The notes beneath the pieces are model-generated. The model was given only the letters and a program-made list of their open reading frames with translations, did not search any database and was not told the origin of the DNA. Positions 17,535 through 26,719 of a stretch of DNA of 64,000 nucleotides are shown in pieces. Position 1 is the stretch's first letter. Each line of letters begins with the position of its first letter. The stretch covers positions 1 to 64,000 of the forward strand of contig CAKSNE010000001.1 in assembly GCA_934476085.1 (NCBI GenBank), read 5' to 3'. The DNA is from an uncultured Eubacteriales bacterium. GTDB lineage: Bacteria > Bacillota > Clostridia > Oscillospirales > Acutalibacteraceae. Position numbers and translations under genes: made by a program.

Positions 17535-19268
17535 TTGAAAAAAATTCGTTTTAAGGGCAGTATCAGGCTTTCGGTTTTAACGATAATTTTAATTGGTATT
17601 GCTGTTGCGGCAACAGTTGCAATTACCATTACTATGTTTGTGCCTGCCTATAATAAATCCTTGTTGAGTGATGCTGAAATGAGTTCTGAGCAAGCTGTTT
17701 CACAAACCAGCGTTGCTATAAATAATTACATTGACGGAATGAAATCTAAATTGGATAAAATAAGTGAAGAACTTGAAAACAGTAACAGTATTGAAGAGTT
17801 TTTTGATAAAATTGCGGTTACTGCGAGAATTCAAACAGATATTCATTCAATAATTGTTTATGATTCAGACGGAAAATTAATCGAAACCGCTTCAGACGGT
17901 CTTGAGCTTAAGCAAGATGTTTATAAAAATCTTTCTTTTGATAAAAATATGTTTGAAAATACAGAAGATTATGTTATAACTTCGCCACATGTTCAGACTA
18001 TTTTTAAAAACAGCTATCCTTGGGTAGTTACAATCGCAAAAAAAGAAGCCGATGCACTTTTTGGCAAGATAAAATATATTGCTATTGATTTCAGATTTTC
18101 TGAAATTGCAAAATATATTGATAATATCGGTATGGGAAGGCATGGCTATTGCTTTATTATTGATAAAGAAGGCGATATTGTTTATCATCCTCAACAACAG
18201 CTTATTTTTGTAGGAATAAAAAATGAAGAAACCAAAAATCTTGTTAATTATAAAGACGGAATAAATTATGAGAATGATACTATTTATACTATAAATTCAA
18301 CTGCCGATAAAAATTGGCGAATTGTTGGCATAAGCTATACCGAGGATTTGACTGCTGAAGGTGCAACAAGAATTTATTACAGTGTTTTAGGAGCTCTTTT
18401 AGTCAGCATTATAATTGCTTTTGTTATAATGAAACTTTATTCTCATGTCGTTAATAAGCCTGTTTATGAATTAGTTAAGGCAATGAAAGACTTTGAAACA
18501 TCAACAAAAGAATTTGAGTATAAAGAAGAAAATATTACAGTAAGAGAGATTAAAACTTTGGATGAGTCATTTGAACATATGACAAGCAGAATTAAAGCTC
18601 TTATGGAAAAAGTGAGAAAAGAAGAAATTGTTCTTAGAAAAACTGAGCTAAAAGCTCTCCAAGCCCAAATTAATCCTCATTTTCTTTATAATACTCTCGA
18701 TTCTATTCAATGGATGTGTGAACAAGGTAAAAGTGAAGATGCGGTTAAAATGGTCGGTGCTCTTGCAAAATTATTTAGAATAAGCATTAGCCGTGGTCAT
18801 GAACTTATCACTATAAAAGATGAACTCCGACATGCTGAAAATTACTTTATTATTCAAAGTTACAGATATAGAAATCAATTTGAATATGAATTTAATGTTG
18901 ATGCGGGACTTGAAAATTATCTTTGTAATAAAATTACTATTCAACCGCTTATTGAAAATGCAATTTATCACGGAATAGACAGAATGGTTGATGAAGGAAA
19001 AATCAGCGTTAATGTTAAAGATAAAGGTAAAGATATTATTATCGAAGTTGAAGATAACGGTGTTGGTATGACTGCTGAACAGTGTAAAAAAATTCTCAAA
19101 AAAGAGCGTAGCGACTCAAGCGGTATCGGCGTTAAAAACGTTAATGACAGGTTGAAAATTTACTTTGGCGATGAATATGGTTTGACTATTGAAAGCGAGC
19201 TTGATGTTGGAACAAAAGTTACTGTTAAAATTCCTAAGATAAGCGAGGAACCAAAAAATGAAGTATAA
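17535..19268 (+). CDS. YesM-type sensor histidine kinase
   Basis: This 577-residue kinase starts with TTG behind AGGGGAGAA. The first membrane helix is at about residues 10-32. An extracellular sensor region of some 250 residues, probably a double-Cache-like fold, precedes a second helix at about 285-310 and a HAMP-like linker. The His_kinase domain has HFLYNTLDSIQWM with the phosphorylated H382, and QPLIENAIYHG is the N box of the ATPase. The G boxes are DNGVGM and GIGVKNVNDRL. Its last 11 bases overlap the binding-protein gene, so the two are translationally coupled and probably act together. Confidence 0.92.
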   Translation: MKKIRFKGSIRLSVLTIILIGIAVAATVAITITMFVPAYNKSLLSDAEMSSEQAVSQTSVAINNYIDGMKSKLDKISEELENSNSIEEFFDKIAVTARIQTDIHSIIVYDSDGKLIETASDGLELKQDVYKNLSFDKNMFENTEDYVITSPHVQTIFKNSYPWVVTIAKKEADALFGKIKYIAIDFRFSEIAKYIDNIGMGRHGYCFIIDKEGDIVYHPQQQLIFVGIKNEETKNLVNYKDGINYENDTIYTINSTADKNWRIVGISYTEDLTAEGATRIYYSVLGALLVSIIIAFVIMKLYSHVVNKPVYELVKAMKDFETSTKEFEYKEENITVREIKTLDESFEHMTSRIKALMEKVRKEEIVLRKTELKALQAQINPHFLYNTLDSIQWMCEQGKSEDAVKMVGALAKLFRISISRGHELITIKDELRHAENYFIIQSYRYRNQFEYEFNVDAGLENYLCNKITIQPLIENAIYHGIDRMVDEGKISVNVKDKGKDIIIEVEDNGVGMTAEQCKKILKKERSDSSGIGVKNVNDRLKIYFGDEYGLTIESELDVGTKVTVKIPKISEEPKNEV

Positions 19269-20226
19269 AATTTTATGCTTGTTGCTTGTAATGATCTTAA
19301 CATTGTCGTTTTGTTCTTGCAAAGTAACTTCAGTTGATGGAAAAAAGGAAATTGCAGTTATTGTTAAATCGGTTTCATCGGATTTTTGGCATAATGTTGA
19401 AAGCGGAGTTAACTCTGCGGCAACTGAATATAATGTTTCTGTGACTTTTGAGGGTCCTGAAAGTGAAGAAGATTATATTGAACAAAATAATCTTATTTTA
19501 AAAGCTATTGAAAACAAAGTAGATGCTATTGTTTTATCTGCAATTGATTATGATAAAAATGTTGCCGCAGTTGACAAAGCTGCAAAAGAAGGCATAAAGA
19601 TTGTTACAATAGACAGCAATGTTAATTCTGAAAATGTTAGTATGTTTATTGGTACTGATAATGCAAATGCAGGTAGAGATGCTGCAAAAGCCGCTTGTAA
19701 AAATTTTAAGCGTAATGAACAAATAAATATCGGAATTGTTAATTACAGTCGCGGAACAGATAATGGCAGACAGCGAGAAAAAGGTTTTACTAAGTATGTT
19801 AATAGCGTTGATAATGCTAAAATTGTCGGTACTGTTTATGTCGATTCTAATGTTACAAGTGCAACAGCCGGAGCTATATCGCTTTTAAATAATCATCCTG
19901 AAATTAATGTTTTAGTTGGATTTAACGAGTTTATGACGCTTGGTGTTGGCAATGCTATAAATCAAGGAAAATTAACAAACAAAGTTTGCGGTATTGGCTT
20001 TGACACCAATGTTAAATCAATAGGTATGATTGAAACAGGTGAAATGGATGCGTTGATTGTACAAAATTCGTTTGCTATCGGGTATTTAGGCGTAAAAAAT
20101 GCAGCCGATTTGATAGATGGAAAAGATACAGAAAACGAGATTATAACAGATACTTACACAATAACAAAGCAAAATTTATTTGATGAAGACAGTCAAAAAA
20201 TATTGTTCCACTTCCAAGTGGATTAA
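19258..20226 (+). CDS. Sugar-binding lipoprotein, probable sensor partner of the kinase
   Basis: This 322-residue periplasmic-binding family 4 protein has a signal peptide and lipobox (SFCSC, Cys21). It resembles ribose/galactose-type binders: VIVKSVSSDFWHNVESG, VDAIVLSA, FIGTDNANAGRDAA and a GFDTN near the C-terminus. No permease or ATPase gene is adjacent, and its start lies inside the kinase gene. That context suggests it presents a sugar to the kinase, like XylFII with LytS in Clostridium, rather than serving transport. It lacks the calcium loop seen in MglB, so its ligand need not be the same. A 20-bp-stem terminator follows. Confidence 0.85.
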   Translation: MKYKILCLLLVMILTLSFCSCKVTSVDGKKEIAVIVKSVSSDFWHNVESGVNSAATEYNVSVTFEGPESEEDYIEQNNLILKAIENKVDAIVLSAIDYDKNVAAVDKAAKEGIKIVTIDSNVNSENVSMFIGTDNANAGRDAAKAACKNFKRNEQINIGIVNYSRGTDNGRQREKGFTKYVNSVDNAKIVGTVYVDSNVTSATAGAISLLNNHPEINVLVGFNEFMTLGVGNAINQGKLTNKVCGIGFDTNVKSIGMIETGEMDALIVQNSFAIGYLGVKNAADLIDGKDTENEIITDTYTITKQNLFDEDSQKILFHFQVD

Positions 20227-20232
20227 TTAGAT

Positions 20233-20278
20233 TTAAATAAAAAAGCGAAGCTCAAAAAAGCTTCGCTTTTTTATTTAA
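20233..20278. terminator. Long perfect bidirectional terminator
   Basis: A perfect 20-bp inverted repeat (20233-20252 with 20259-20278), 6-nt loop, T-runs on both strands. It overlaps the stop codon of the convergent htpG gene. Confidence 0.92.
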
Positions 20279-22179
20279 TTTATTGCAAATTCGTTTATTA
20301 ATTCTGAGAATTCAGTTGGGTTATTAATTTCAAGTCCGCTGATTAATCTTGCTTGATAATAAAGTAATTTTGCAAATTTCTTTAATGTGTCTTTATCGTC
20401 GGAATAAAGCTTGTTTAACTTATCGTTAATTGAGTGGTTGCTGTTAATTTCAAGTACCAGCTGTGCTTTCATTCCGTTTGCATTTGGCATTGATTTTAAA
20501 ACTTTCTCCATCTCCATTGAAAGAAAGCCTTCGCTTGATAAGCAAACTGCACTTGATTTCAATTTATCGGTGAATTTAACATCAGTAACTTCGCCGTTTA
20601 ATGACTCTTTGATAAAGCCTAATAAATCTTTTGATTCTTCATTTTTATTCTTTAATTTTTCTTTTTCTTCATCGGAATCAAGGTCAAGAGTGCCGTCACA
20701 AATATTTTTAAATTTCTTACCGTCATATTCCATAAGCATTTGAACGGCAAACTCATCAACATTATCGGTCATATAAAGAATTTCATAGCCTTTATCTTTA
20801 ACTGATTCGTACTGTGGCAAGAGTTTGATTTTATCAATTGAGTCGCTGCTGGCGTAATAGATAGTGTCCTGACCGTCTTTCATTCGCATAACATACTCTT
20901 TTAAAGTTGTATATTTTTCTTCGGCACTTGAAACATACATAAGTAAGTCTTTTAAGCTGTCTTTATACATACCGTAGTTGTTGTAAACACCGAATTTAAG
21001 TTGCATACCAAATGCTTTGAAAAATTCTTCATATTTTTCACGCTCATTTGAAAGCATCTTTTTAAGTTCGGAACAAATCTTTTTATCAATTGCTTTTGCA
21101 ATGATTTTTAGCTGATGGTCATGTTGCAAAATCTCACGAGAAATGTTAAGGCTTAAATCAGCACTATCAACAAGGCCTTTGACAAAGCTAAAGTGATCCG
21201 GTAACAAATCTTTGCATTTATCCATAATCAAAACACCGCTGGTGTAAAGAGCAAGACCTTTTTCGTAATCTTTAGTATAAAAATCAAAAGGCGGGTGCTT
21301 TGGAATAAACATCAGCGAATCGTATGTAACCTGACCTTCGGTTTTTGAGTGAATTACATGAAGCGGATCTTCAAAGTCATGGAATTTATCTTTATAGAAT
21401 TGATTATATTCTTCAGGCTTAATCTCGTTTTTATTTTTATGCCAAAGCGGTACCATACTGTTTAAAGTTTCAACTTCTTTAACGGTTGTGTATTTTGGCT
21501 CTGCATCTTTATCGTCTTTGTTTTCGCTTTCAACAGGAACGCTTTTTTCAACTTCCATTTTAATTGGATAGCGAATATAGTCGCTGTATTTTTTAACGAG
21601 TTCTTTAATTTTATATTGCTCTAAAAATGCGTCGTAATCTTCGTTTTCGGCGTTATCTTTAATCTCAAGTGTGATAGTAGTACCGTTTGTATCTTTTTCA
21701 CATTCTTTTATTGTGTAGCCGTCTGCACCGGATGAAACCCACATATATGCCTGGTCGCTGCCATAAGCTTTTGATACAACTGTGATTTTTTTAGCCACCA
21801 TAAATGCACTGTAAAAGCCAACGCCAAACTGACCGATAACATCAATATCATCGCTTTTTTCATTTTCGGTTTTAAAGTCAAGCGAACCCGATTTTGCAAT
21901 AACACCAAGGTTGTTTTCAAGCTCGTCTTTTGTCATACCGATACCGTTATCATCAATAACAATAGTTCTGTTTTCTTTATCGGCAGATAACTCAATGCGT
22001 AAATCTTCTTTTGAAAAATCGCCGTTATGTTCAGACATTTCTTTGAAATATAATTTATCAAGTGCATCTGACGCATTTGATATTAATTCTCTCATAAAAA
22101 TTTCTTTATGAGTGTAAATTGAATTAATCATCATATCAAGCAGTTTTTTAGACTCTGCTTTGAATTGTTTTTTTGCCAT
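20275..22179 (-). CDS. htpG: Hsp90-family molecular chaperone HtpG
   Basis: This 634-residue cytoplasmic ATP-dependent chaperone has the GHKL ATPase fold at the N-terminus: ELISNASDALDKL, VIDDNGIGMTKDEL, GVIAKSGSLDF and QFGVGFYSAFMV. The middle domain (LYTSGVLIMD, LNISREILQ) and a C-terminal dimerisation region follow. Length is normal. AAAGGTGA precedes ATG 22179. It lies 68 nt downstream of citrate synthase on the same strand without an obvious terminator, so read-through from the marR promoter is possible. Confidence 0.95.
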   Translation of the reverse strand: MAKKQFKAESKKLLDMMINSIYTHKEIFMRELISNASDALDKLYFKEMSEHNGDFSKEDLRIELSADKENRTIVIDDNGIGMTKDELENNLGVIAKSGSLDFKTENEKSDDIDVIGQFGVGFYSAFMVAKKITVVSKAYGSDQAYMWVSSGADGYTIKECEKDTNGTTITLEIKDNAENEDYDAFLEQYKIKELVKKYSDYIRYPIKMEVEKSVPVESENKDDKDAEPKYTTVKEVETLNSMVPLWHKNKNEIKPEEYNQFYKDKFHDFEDPLHVIHSKTEGQVTYDSLMFIPKHPPFDFYTKDYEKGLALYTSGVLIMDKCKDLLPDHFSFVKGLVDSADLSLNISREILQHDHQLKIIAKAIDKKICSELKKMLSNEREKYEEFFKAFGMQLKFGVYNNYGMYKDSLKDLLMYVSSAEEKYTTLKEYVMRMKDGQDTIYYASSDSIDKIKLLPQYESVKDKGYEILYMTDNVDEFAVQMLMEYDGKKFKNICDGTLDLDSDEEKEKLKNKNEESKDLLGFIKESLNGEVTDVKFTDKLKSSAVCLSSEGFLSMEMEKVLKSMPNANGMKAQLVLEINSNHSINDKLNKLYSDDKDTLKKFAKLLYYQARLISGLEINNPTEFSELINEFAIN

Positions 22180-22247
22180 TTTAGGTCACCTTTCTTTTAT
22201 ACATATATAACCGCAAGTAAATAAATACTTGCGGTAAATAATCAATA

Positions 22248-23612
22248 TTATCTGTTGTGCATCGGAACGTATGTTTGACGTTCGCCGACAGCTTTATAAG
22301 CAGGTCGAATAATTTTACCTGCGTTAATAAGCTCTTCCATTCGGTGAGCTGACCAACCCGAAATTCTCGCAATAGCGAAAAGCGGAGTAAACAACTCTCT
22401 CGGAATACCGAGCATTTGATAAACAAATCCTGAATAAAAGTCAACATTTGCACTAACACCTTTATACATTGTTTTGCTTCCGGCGATTAGTTTCGGTGCA
22501 ATCTCTTCAACTGCGGTGTAAAGGCTGTATTCATCATCTCTTTGTTTTTCGGTAGAAAGTTTTTCAACAAACTGTTTGAAAACAATAGCTCTAGGGTCGG
22601 ATTTTGAATAAACAGCGTGACCGATACCATAAACCAATCCCGATTTATCAAAAGCTTCTTTGTTAAGTATCTTTTTAAGATAACTTTCGATTTCATCACG
22701 GTCGGTCCAATCGTGAACATGCTCTTTAATATCATCAAACATTTCGCAAACCTTAATATTTGCACCGCCGTGTTTCGGACCTTTTAATGAGCCGAGTGCA
22801 GCGGAGATAGCAGAATAAGTATCTGTACCCGATGAAGTAACAACATGAGTTGTAAAACTGGAGTTATTACCGCCGCCGTGTTCAGCGTGAAGAATGAGTG
22901 CAATATCAAGGATTTTTGCTTCTAAATGAGTAAATTTAGAGTCTTTTCTAAGCATATGAAGAATATTTTCAGCAGTTGAATATTCAGGCTTAGGGTCATG
23001 TAAAAAGAAACTTTCATTACCTTTTATATAGTAATTGTAAGCCTGATAGCCGTAAATAGACAACTGTGGAAAGGTTGAAATTAATTGCAAGCATTGGCGA
23101 AGAACATTCGGAATACTGATATCATCAGGGTTGTTATCATAAGAATAAAGTGTTAAAACACTGCGAGATAATGAGTTCATCATATTTTCACTCGGAGCTT
23201 TCATAATAACATCACGAGCGAATGATGGCGGAAGTGATTTATAACTGTTTAAAACTTCGTTAAACTCTCTTATTTCATATTTATTAGGCAATTTGCCCAT
23301 TAACAATAGGTAAGTTATCTCTTCAAAACCAAATCGGTCGTCAGCAATTAAATCATTAACAAGATCGTTTATATCGTAGCCACGGTATAAAAGTTGTCCG
23401 TCACAAGGAACAACGTTGCCGTTTACAATTTCTTTAGATTTAATTTCGGAAATCTCGGTAAGCCCGGTTAAAACGCCGTTTCCGTTTAAATCACGAAGTC
23501 CGCGGTTTACGGCATATTTTGTGTAAAGTTCTTGCTCAATGACGTTATTGTCATAGCATATATGCGATAAATCTGAAATTTGCGGTGTTATTAAAGAGTA
23601 ATCTCTTTTCAT
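22248..23612 (-). CDS. Citrate synthase (clostridial type)
   Basis: This 454-residue enzyme condenses oxaloacetate with acetyl-CoA; 2-methylcitrate activity is possible. The first catalytic-type histidine is in LHAEHGGGNNSSF, the second in GIGHAVYSKSDPRA, and the aspartate in VDFYSGFVYQ. About 70 residues precede the conserved GNVVPCDGQLLYRGYDI, a longer N-terminus than short bacterial forms. It overlaps the marR stop by 4 bases (ATGA) and has its own AAAGGAGG. No aconitase or isocitrate dehydrogenase gene is near, so it may feed a partial pathway to 2-oxoglutarate and glutamate. Confidence 0.9.
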   Translation of the reverse strand: MKRDYSLITPQISDLSHICYDNNVIEQELYTKYAVNRGLRDLNGNGVLTGLTEISEIKSKEIVNGNVVPCDGQLLYRGYDINDLVNDLIADDRFGFEEITYLLLMGKLPNKYEIREFNEVLNSYKSLPPSFARDVIMKAPSENMMNSLSRSVLTLYSYDNNPDDISIPNVLRQCLQLISTFPQLSIYGYQAYNYYIKGNESFFLHDPKPEYSTAENILHMLRKDSKFTHLEAKILDIALILHAEHGGGNNSSFTTHVVTSSGTDTYSAISAALGSLKGPKHGGANIKVCEMFDDIKEHVHDWTDRDEIESYLKKILNKEAFDKSGLVYGIGHAVYSKSDPRAIVFKQFVEKLSTEKQRDDEYSLYTAVEEIAPKLIAGSKTMYKGVSANVDFYSGFVYQMLGIPRELFTPLFAIARISGWSAHRMEELINAGKIIRPAYKAVGERQTYVPMHNR

Positions 23613-24091
23613 TTTGTAGCCTCCTTTGATAATTCAGGTTTTTTGTTTTTGTAAATCTCTATTTCTTCATCTATTGCATTTCGAATAATTTCTGATAAAT
23701 GAAGAAATTGAATGATGTTTTCTCTTCCCACTTTTGAATAAACGTCCGCAATAAAGTCGCTTATTACTAAATCATTTTGTTTTTTTACAAAAACGCCTTT
23801 TTCGGTTACAAAAACAATTGTGTTTCTGCGGTTGGTTTTGTCTGTTTCCCTGGTGATTAAGCCTTTTAGCTCTAATCCGTTTAAAATTTTTGTTACCGAA
23901 GGTGCAGAAATCCGCAATTCTTTGGTTATATCCGATACATGAACAGTATGGTCAGCCGATTTATCGTGCAATGAAATTAAAATTTTAAGCGATAAGTATT
24001 CATTTGAATTTATACCATCAATGAGCGGGTTTAAACTTAAAGAATGAAGCTTTTTAATTGCATCGGTTATATCATTTGCAGTTCCTGTCAT
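23609..24091 (-). CDS. MarR-family transcriptional regulator
   Basis: This 160-residue winged-helix repressor-type protein has the recognition part THVSDITKELRISAPSVTKILNGLELKGLITRETDKTNRR in order (shown here only as landmarks: ISAPSVTKIL then LITRETDKTNRR for the wing). The start is ATG 24091, preceded by ACGGAGGAA. An in-frame ATG 33 nt further up lies inside the operator palindrome and lacks a ribosome binding site. Its stop overlaps the citrate synthase start by 4 bases, so the two are coupled and the regulator likely controls citrate synthase and itself. Confidence 0.87.
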   Translation of the reverse strand: MTGTANDITDAIKKLHSLSLNPLIDGINSNEYLSLKILISLHDKSADHTVHVSDITKELRISAPSVTKILNGLELKGLITRETDKTNRRNTIVFVTEKGVFVKKQNDLVISDFIADVYSKVGRENIIQFLHLSEIIRNAIDEEIEIYKNKKPELSKEATK

Positions 24092-24115
24092 TTTTAATTC
24101 CTCCGTTTTTATTAA

Positions 24116-24132
24116 AGTTAGCATTGCTAACT
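24116..24132. promoter_or_regulatory. MarR-type operator palindrome
   Basis: AGTTAGC-ATT-GCTAACT, with perfect 7-bp arms, lies between an extended -10 (TGTTATTAT on the minus strand, about 24145-24155) and the marR ribosome binding site. It resembles SlyA/MarR operators (TTAGC...GCTAA). Autoregulation is the natural reading. Confidence 0.75.
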
Positions 24133-24232
24133 ATTAACTAGTGCTATAATAACACAATAGAAATATAGTTTTGTTAATAAAATGTTAATTCTGCTTTGAA
24201 AGTAAATTTTTTCTTGAATTTCATCACCTTTC

Positions 24233-24261
24233 TTGACAATTAATTATAAATAACGTATCAT
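24233..24261 (+). promoter_or_regulatory. Promoter of the ABC-2 exporter operon
   Basis: TTGACA (24233-24238), 17 nt, TATCAT (24256-24261), 35 nt upstream of the start. Confidence 0.75.
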
Positions 24262-24295
24262 CTTAATAGTACAGATTGAAACGGAGATAAGTATT

Positions 24296-25006
24296 ATGCT
24301 TAAAATAGAGAATTTAACTAAAAAATACGGCGAAAAGGTAGCTGTTGATAATTTATCAATTCATATTAAACCCGGTGAAATTTATGGTTTTATCGGTCAT
24401 AACGGTGCGGGTAAAACAACTACTTTAAAGGCTTGTTGCGGTATTCATAATTTTGATAACGGCGAAATTTTTATTGATGGAAAATCAATAAAAGAAGATC
24501 CAATCGGTTGTAAACAGATTATTTCTTATATTCCTGATAACCCAGATTTATATGATTTTTTAACAGGTTATCAGTATATTGATTTAGTTGCTGATATATT
24601 CAAAGTTTCTAAAGAAGAAAGAGCGGAAAAAACAAGAAAATACGGAGACCTTTTTGAAATTACCGATTCATTATCTCAGGCTATTTCAAATTATTCTCAC
24701 GGAATGAAACAAAAAGTTGCGTTAATAGCGGCACTTGTTCATACTCCGAAATTAATTATTATGGATGAGCCTTTTGTAGGACTTGATCCTGTTTCTTCTC
24801 ATAATTTAAAAAACATTATGAAAGAGCATTGTTCAAACGGCGGTTCAATATTCTTTTCAACTCATGTTTTGGATGTTGCCGAAAAGCTTTGCGATAAAGT
24901 TGCTATTATTAAAAACGGCAGGTTAATCGCTTCGGGTGATATGGCTGAAATCAAGGGTAATTCTTCGCTTGAAGCAGTATTCCTTGAATTAGAGGAGGCA
25001 AAATAA
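24296..25006 (+). CDS. ABC transporter ATP-binding protein (ABC-2 exporter type)
   Basis: This 236-residue single ABC domain has Walker A GHNGAGKTT at about residue 37, a signature of the export-type form NYSHGMKQKVALIAAL and Walker B LIIMDEPFVGLDP. The divergent signature with HGMKQ is usual for ABC-2 exporters of drugs, lantibiotics or lipids. ACGGAGATA precedes the ATG. Its stop overlaps the permease ATG by one base (TAATG), so it forms a coupled pair. The substrate is unknown. Confidence 0.9.
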   Translation: MLKIENLTKKYGEKVAVDNLSIHIKPGEIYGFIGHNGAGKTTTLKACCGIHNFDNGEIFIDGKSIKEDPIGCKQIISYIPDNPDLYDFLTGYQYIDLVADIFKVSKEERAEKTRKYGDLFEITDSLSQAISNYSHGMKQKVALIAALVHTPKLIIMDEPFVGLDPVSSHNLKNIMKEHCSNGGSIFFSTHVLDVAEKLCDKVAIIKNGRLIASGDMAEIKGNSSLEAVFLELEEAK

Positions 25007-26619
25007 TGGGGACTTTGTTGAAATTGCAGTTTAAACAACTGTTTGGCAACTTTTCTAAAAAACAAGGAACTTCTAATTCAAAAGGCACTGCTAAAAAAGT
25101 TTTAGTTATTATTTTATTTGGTTATTTAATTTTATTAGCTGCAGTTGTTAGTAGCTTTTTGTGTTTGTCCTTGATAGCATTTTGTAATATGGGAAAAGGT
25201 TGGGTTTATTTTGCCTTTATCGGTGTAATAAGTCTTGCTTTTGGTGTGCTGATGAGTGTTTTTGCAACACAAAATATGCTTTATGGCACAAAGGATAATG
25301 AATTTTTGCTATCATTACCGATAAAGCCGGATAATATTTTAATGTCAAGAATTATTGTGTTGTTGGCTTTGAATACAGTAATAAATCTTGTGTTTACTGT
25401 TCCGGCGGGTATAATTTATGCGGTTAATATCGGCTTTTCTATTGTTGGATTTTTGTGTTATCTTTTAAGCATTGTAGCTTTTCCTATGATTGTTCAAGCG
25501 ATTTCTTGCGTTTTTGGCTGGTTATTAAATAAGCTTTATCAAAAGTTTAATAATAAGGCTTTTATTTCTCTTATATTTATGCTTTTGTTTTTTGGAATTT
25601 ACTTTTATATATATCCGAAAATTATGAATATAACCGACTCCGCTTTTGAATCTAAAATAATGTTAAGCAATGATACAGTAAATAATATTCATTCTTGGGG
25701 CTGGCCGCTTTTCGCTTATGGAAAAGGTTGCGAAGGCAATTTTCTTTATGCACTTTGCTTTTTAGCGATTGCTTTAGGTATATTTGCTTTGGTTTATGGC
25801 GTTATTAGAATTAATTATTTAAAGACGCTTTTAGCAACAAAATCTTCAGGTAAATTAAATAAAAAAGCACATAAACTTTCAATAAAATCTCCTGTAAAAT
25901 CAGTTTGTTTTAAAGAATTAAGATTATTTTTCACTTGTCCCGTTTATCTAACGAATATGGGACTTGGCATTTTACTTATACCTATTATGACTATTGCGGG
26001 CATAATTTTTAAATCTGATGTAGTCAGTTTTGTAAATCAATTTTCTTTTATATCAAATGAAACAGGTAATATAATTTCGCTTGCTATGGTTTGTGCGGTA
26101 GCATTTTTAGCTTCTATGACGATTGTTTCGGCTGCGTCAATTTCGCTTGAAGGCAAAAGTCTTTGGATTTTAAAATCATTGCCGATAAGCGGAAAAACAG
26201 TTGTTAAAGGTAAACTTTTAGCACATATTGTTTTGGTTGTTCCGATAAGTGTAATTTGCGGATTTGTTTTATCGCTTTGCTTTAACGCTGATTTTTTGTC
26301 TGCATTGATGTGTGCGGTTAATTGCGGTTTAGTAGGCTTATTAGTAGGTGTTTTAGGTTTGATTTTCAACCTTTTAGTGCCAAGATTTGATTGGGTAAAT
26401 GAAGTTACTCCTTGCAAACAATCAATGGCAGTAATGCTTACAATGTTTATATCAATGTTTTATTCAATAGCAATAGCGATAGTATCTGGAATAGTATTCT
26501 TTTTATTTAGTCCTGCTATTTGTAAGCTTATACAATTTGCTTTGCTTATAGTGCCTACGCTGGCTCTTTATTTGGTTTTAATAAAATGGGGTGCTAAAAA
26601 ATTTGAAACAGTAGAATAA
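25006..26619 (+). CDS. ABC-2-type exporter permease
   Basis: This 537-residue membrane protein has roughly twelve hydrophobic segments: pairs near residues 32-85, 105-170, 180-200, 240-265, 305-330, 350-375, 395-455 and 475-530. A basic N-terminus (LLKLQFKQLFGNFSKKQGTS) is predicted inside. A GAGGAGG site lies at the end of the ATPase gene. Large permeases of this kind accompany a single ATPase in Clostridia and are annotated only as putative exporters. No substrate can be inferred. Confidence 0.8.
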   Translation: MGTLLKLQFKQLFGNFSKKQGTSNSKGTAKKVLVIILFGYLILLAAVVSSFLCLSLIAFCNMGKGWVYFAFIGVISLAFGVLMSVFATQNMLYGTKDNEFLLSLPIKPDNILMSRIIVLLALNTVINLVFTVPAGIIYAVNIGFSIVGFLCYLLSIVAFPMIVQAISCVFGWLLNKLYQKFNNKAFISLIFMLLFFGIYFYIYPKIMNITDSAFESKIMLSNDTVNNIHSWGWPLFAYGKGCEGNFLYALCFLAIALGIFALVYGVIRINYLKTLLATKSSGKLNKKAHKLSIKSPVKSVCFKELRLFFTCPVYLTNMGLGILLIPIMTIAGIIFKSDVVSFVNQFSFISNETGNIISLAMVCAVAFLASMTIVSAASISLEGKSLWILKSLPISGKTVVKGKLLAHIVLVVPISVICGFVLSLCFNADFLSALMCAVNCGLVGLLVGVLGLIFNLLVPRFDWVNEVTPCKQSMAVMLTMFISMFYSIAIAIVSGIVFFLFSPAICKLIQFALLIVPTLALYLVLIKWGAKKFETVE

Positions 26620-26661
26620 CGATTAGGTATTAAAAAACTTATCTTTAATATGGTTTTTTTG

Positions 26662-26690
26662 TTGCACTAAAGCGATAAGTGTGTTAAAAT
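26662..26690 (+). promoter_or_regulatory. Promoter of the PHP-domain gene
   Basis: TTGCAC (26662-26667), 17 nt, TAAAAT (26685-26690). Confidence 0.7.
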
Positions 26691-26719
26691 CTTAATATAT
26701 ATTTTTTGGAGATGTATTT

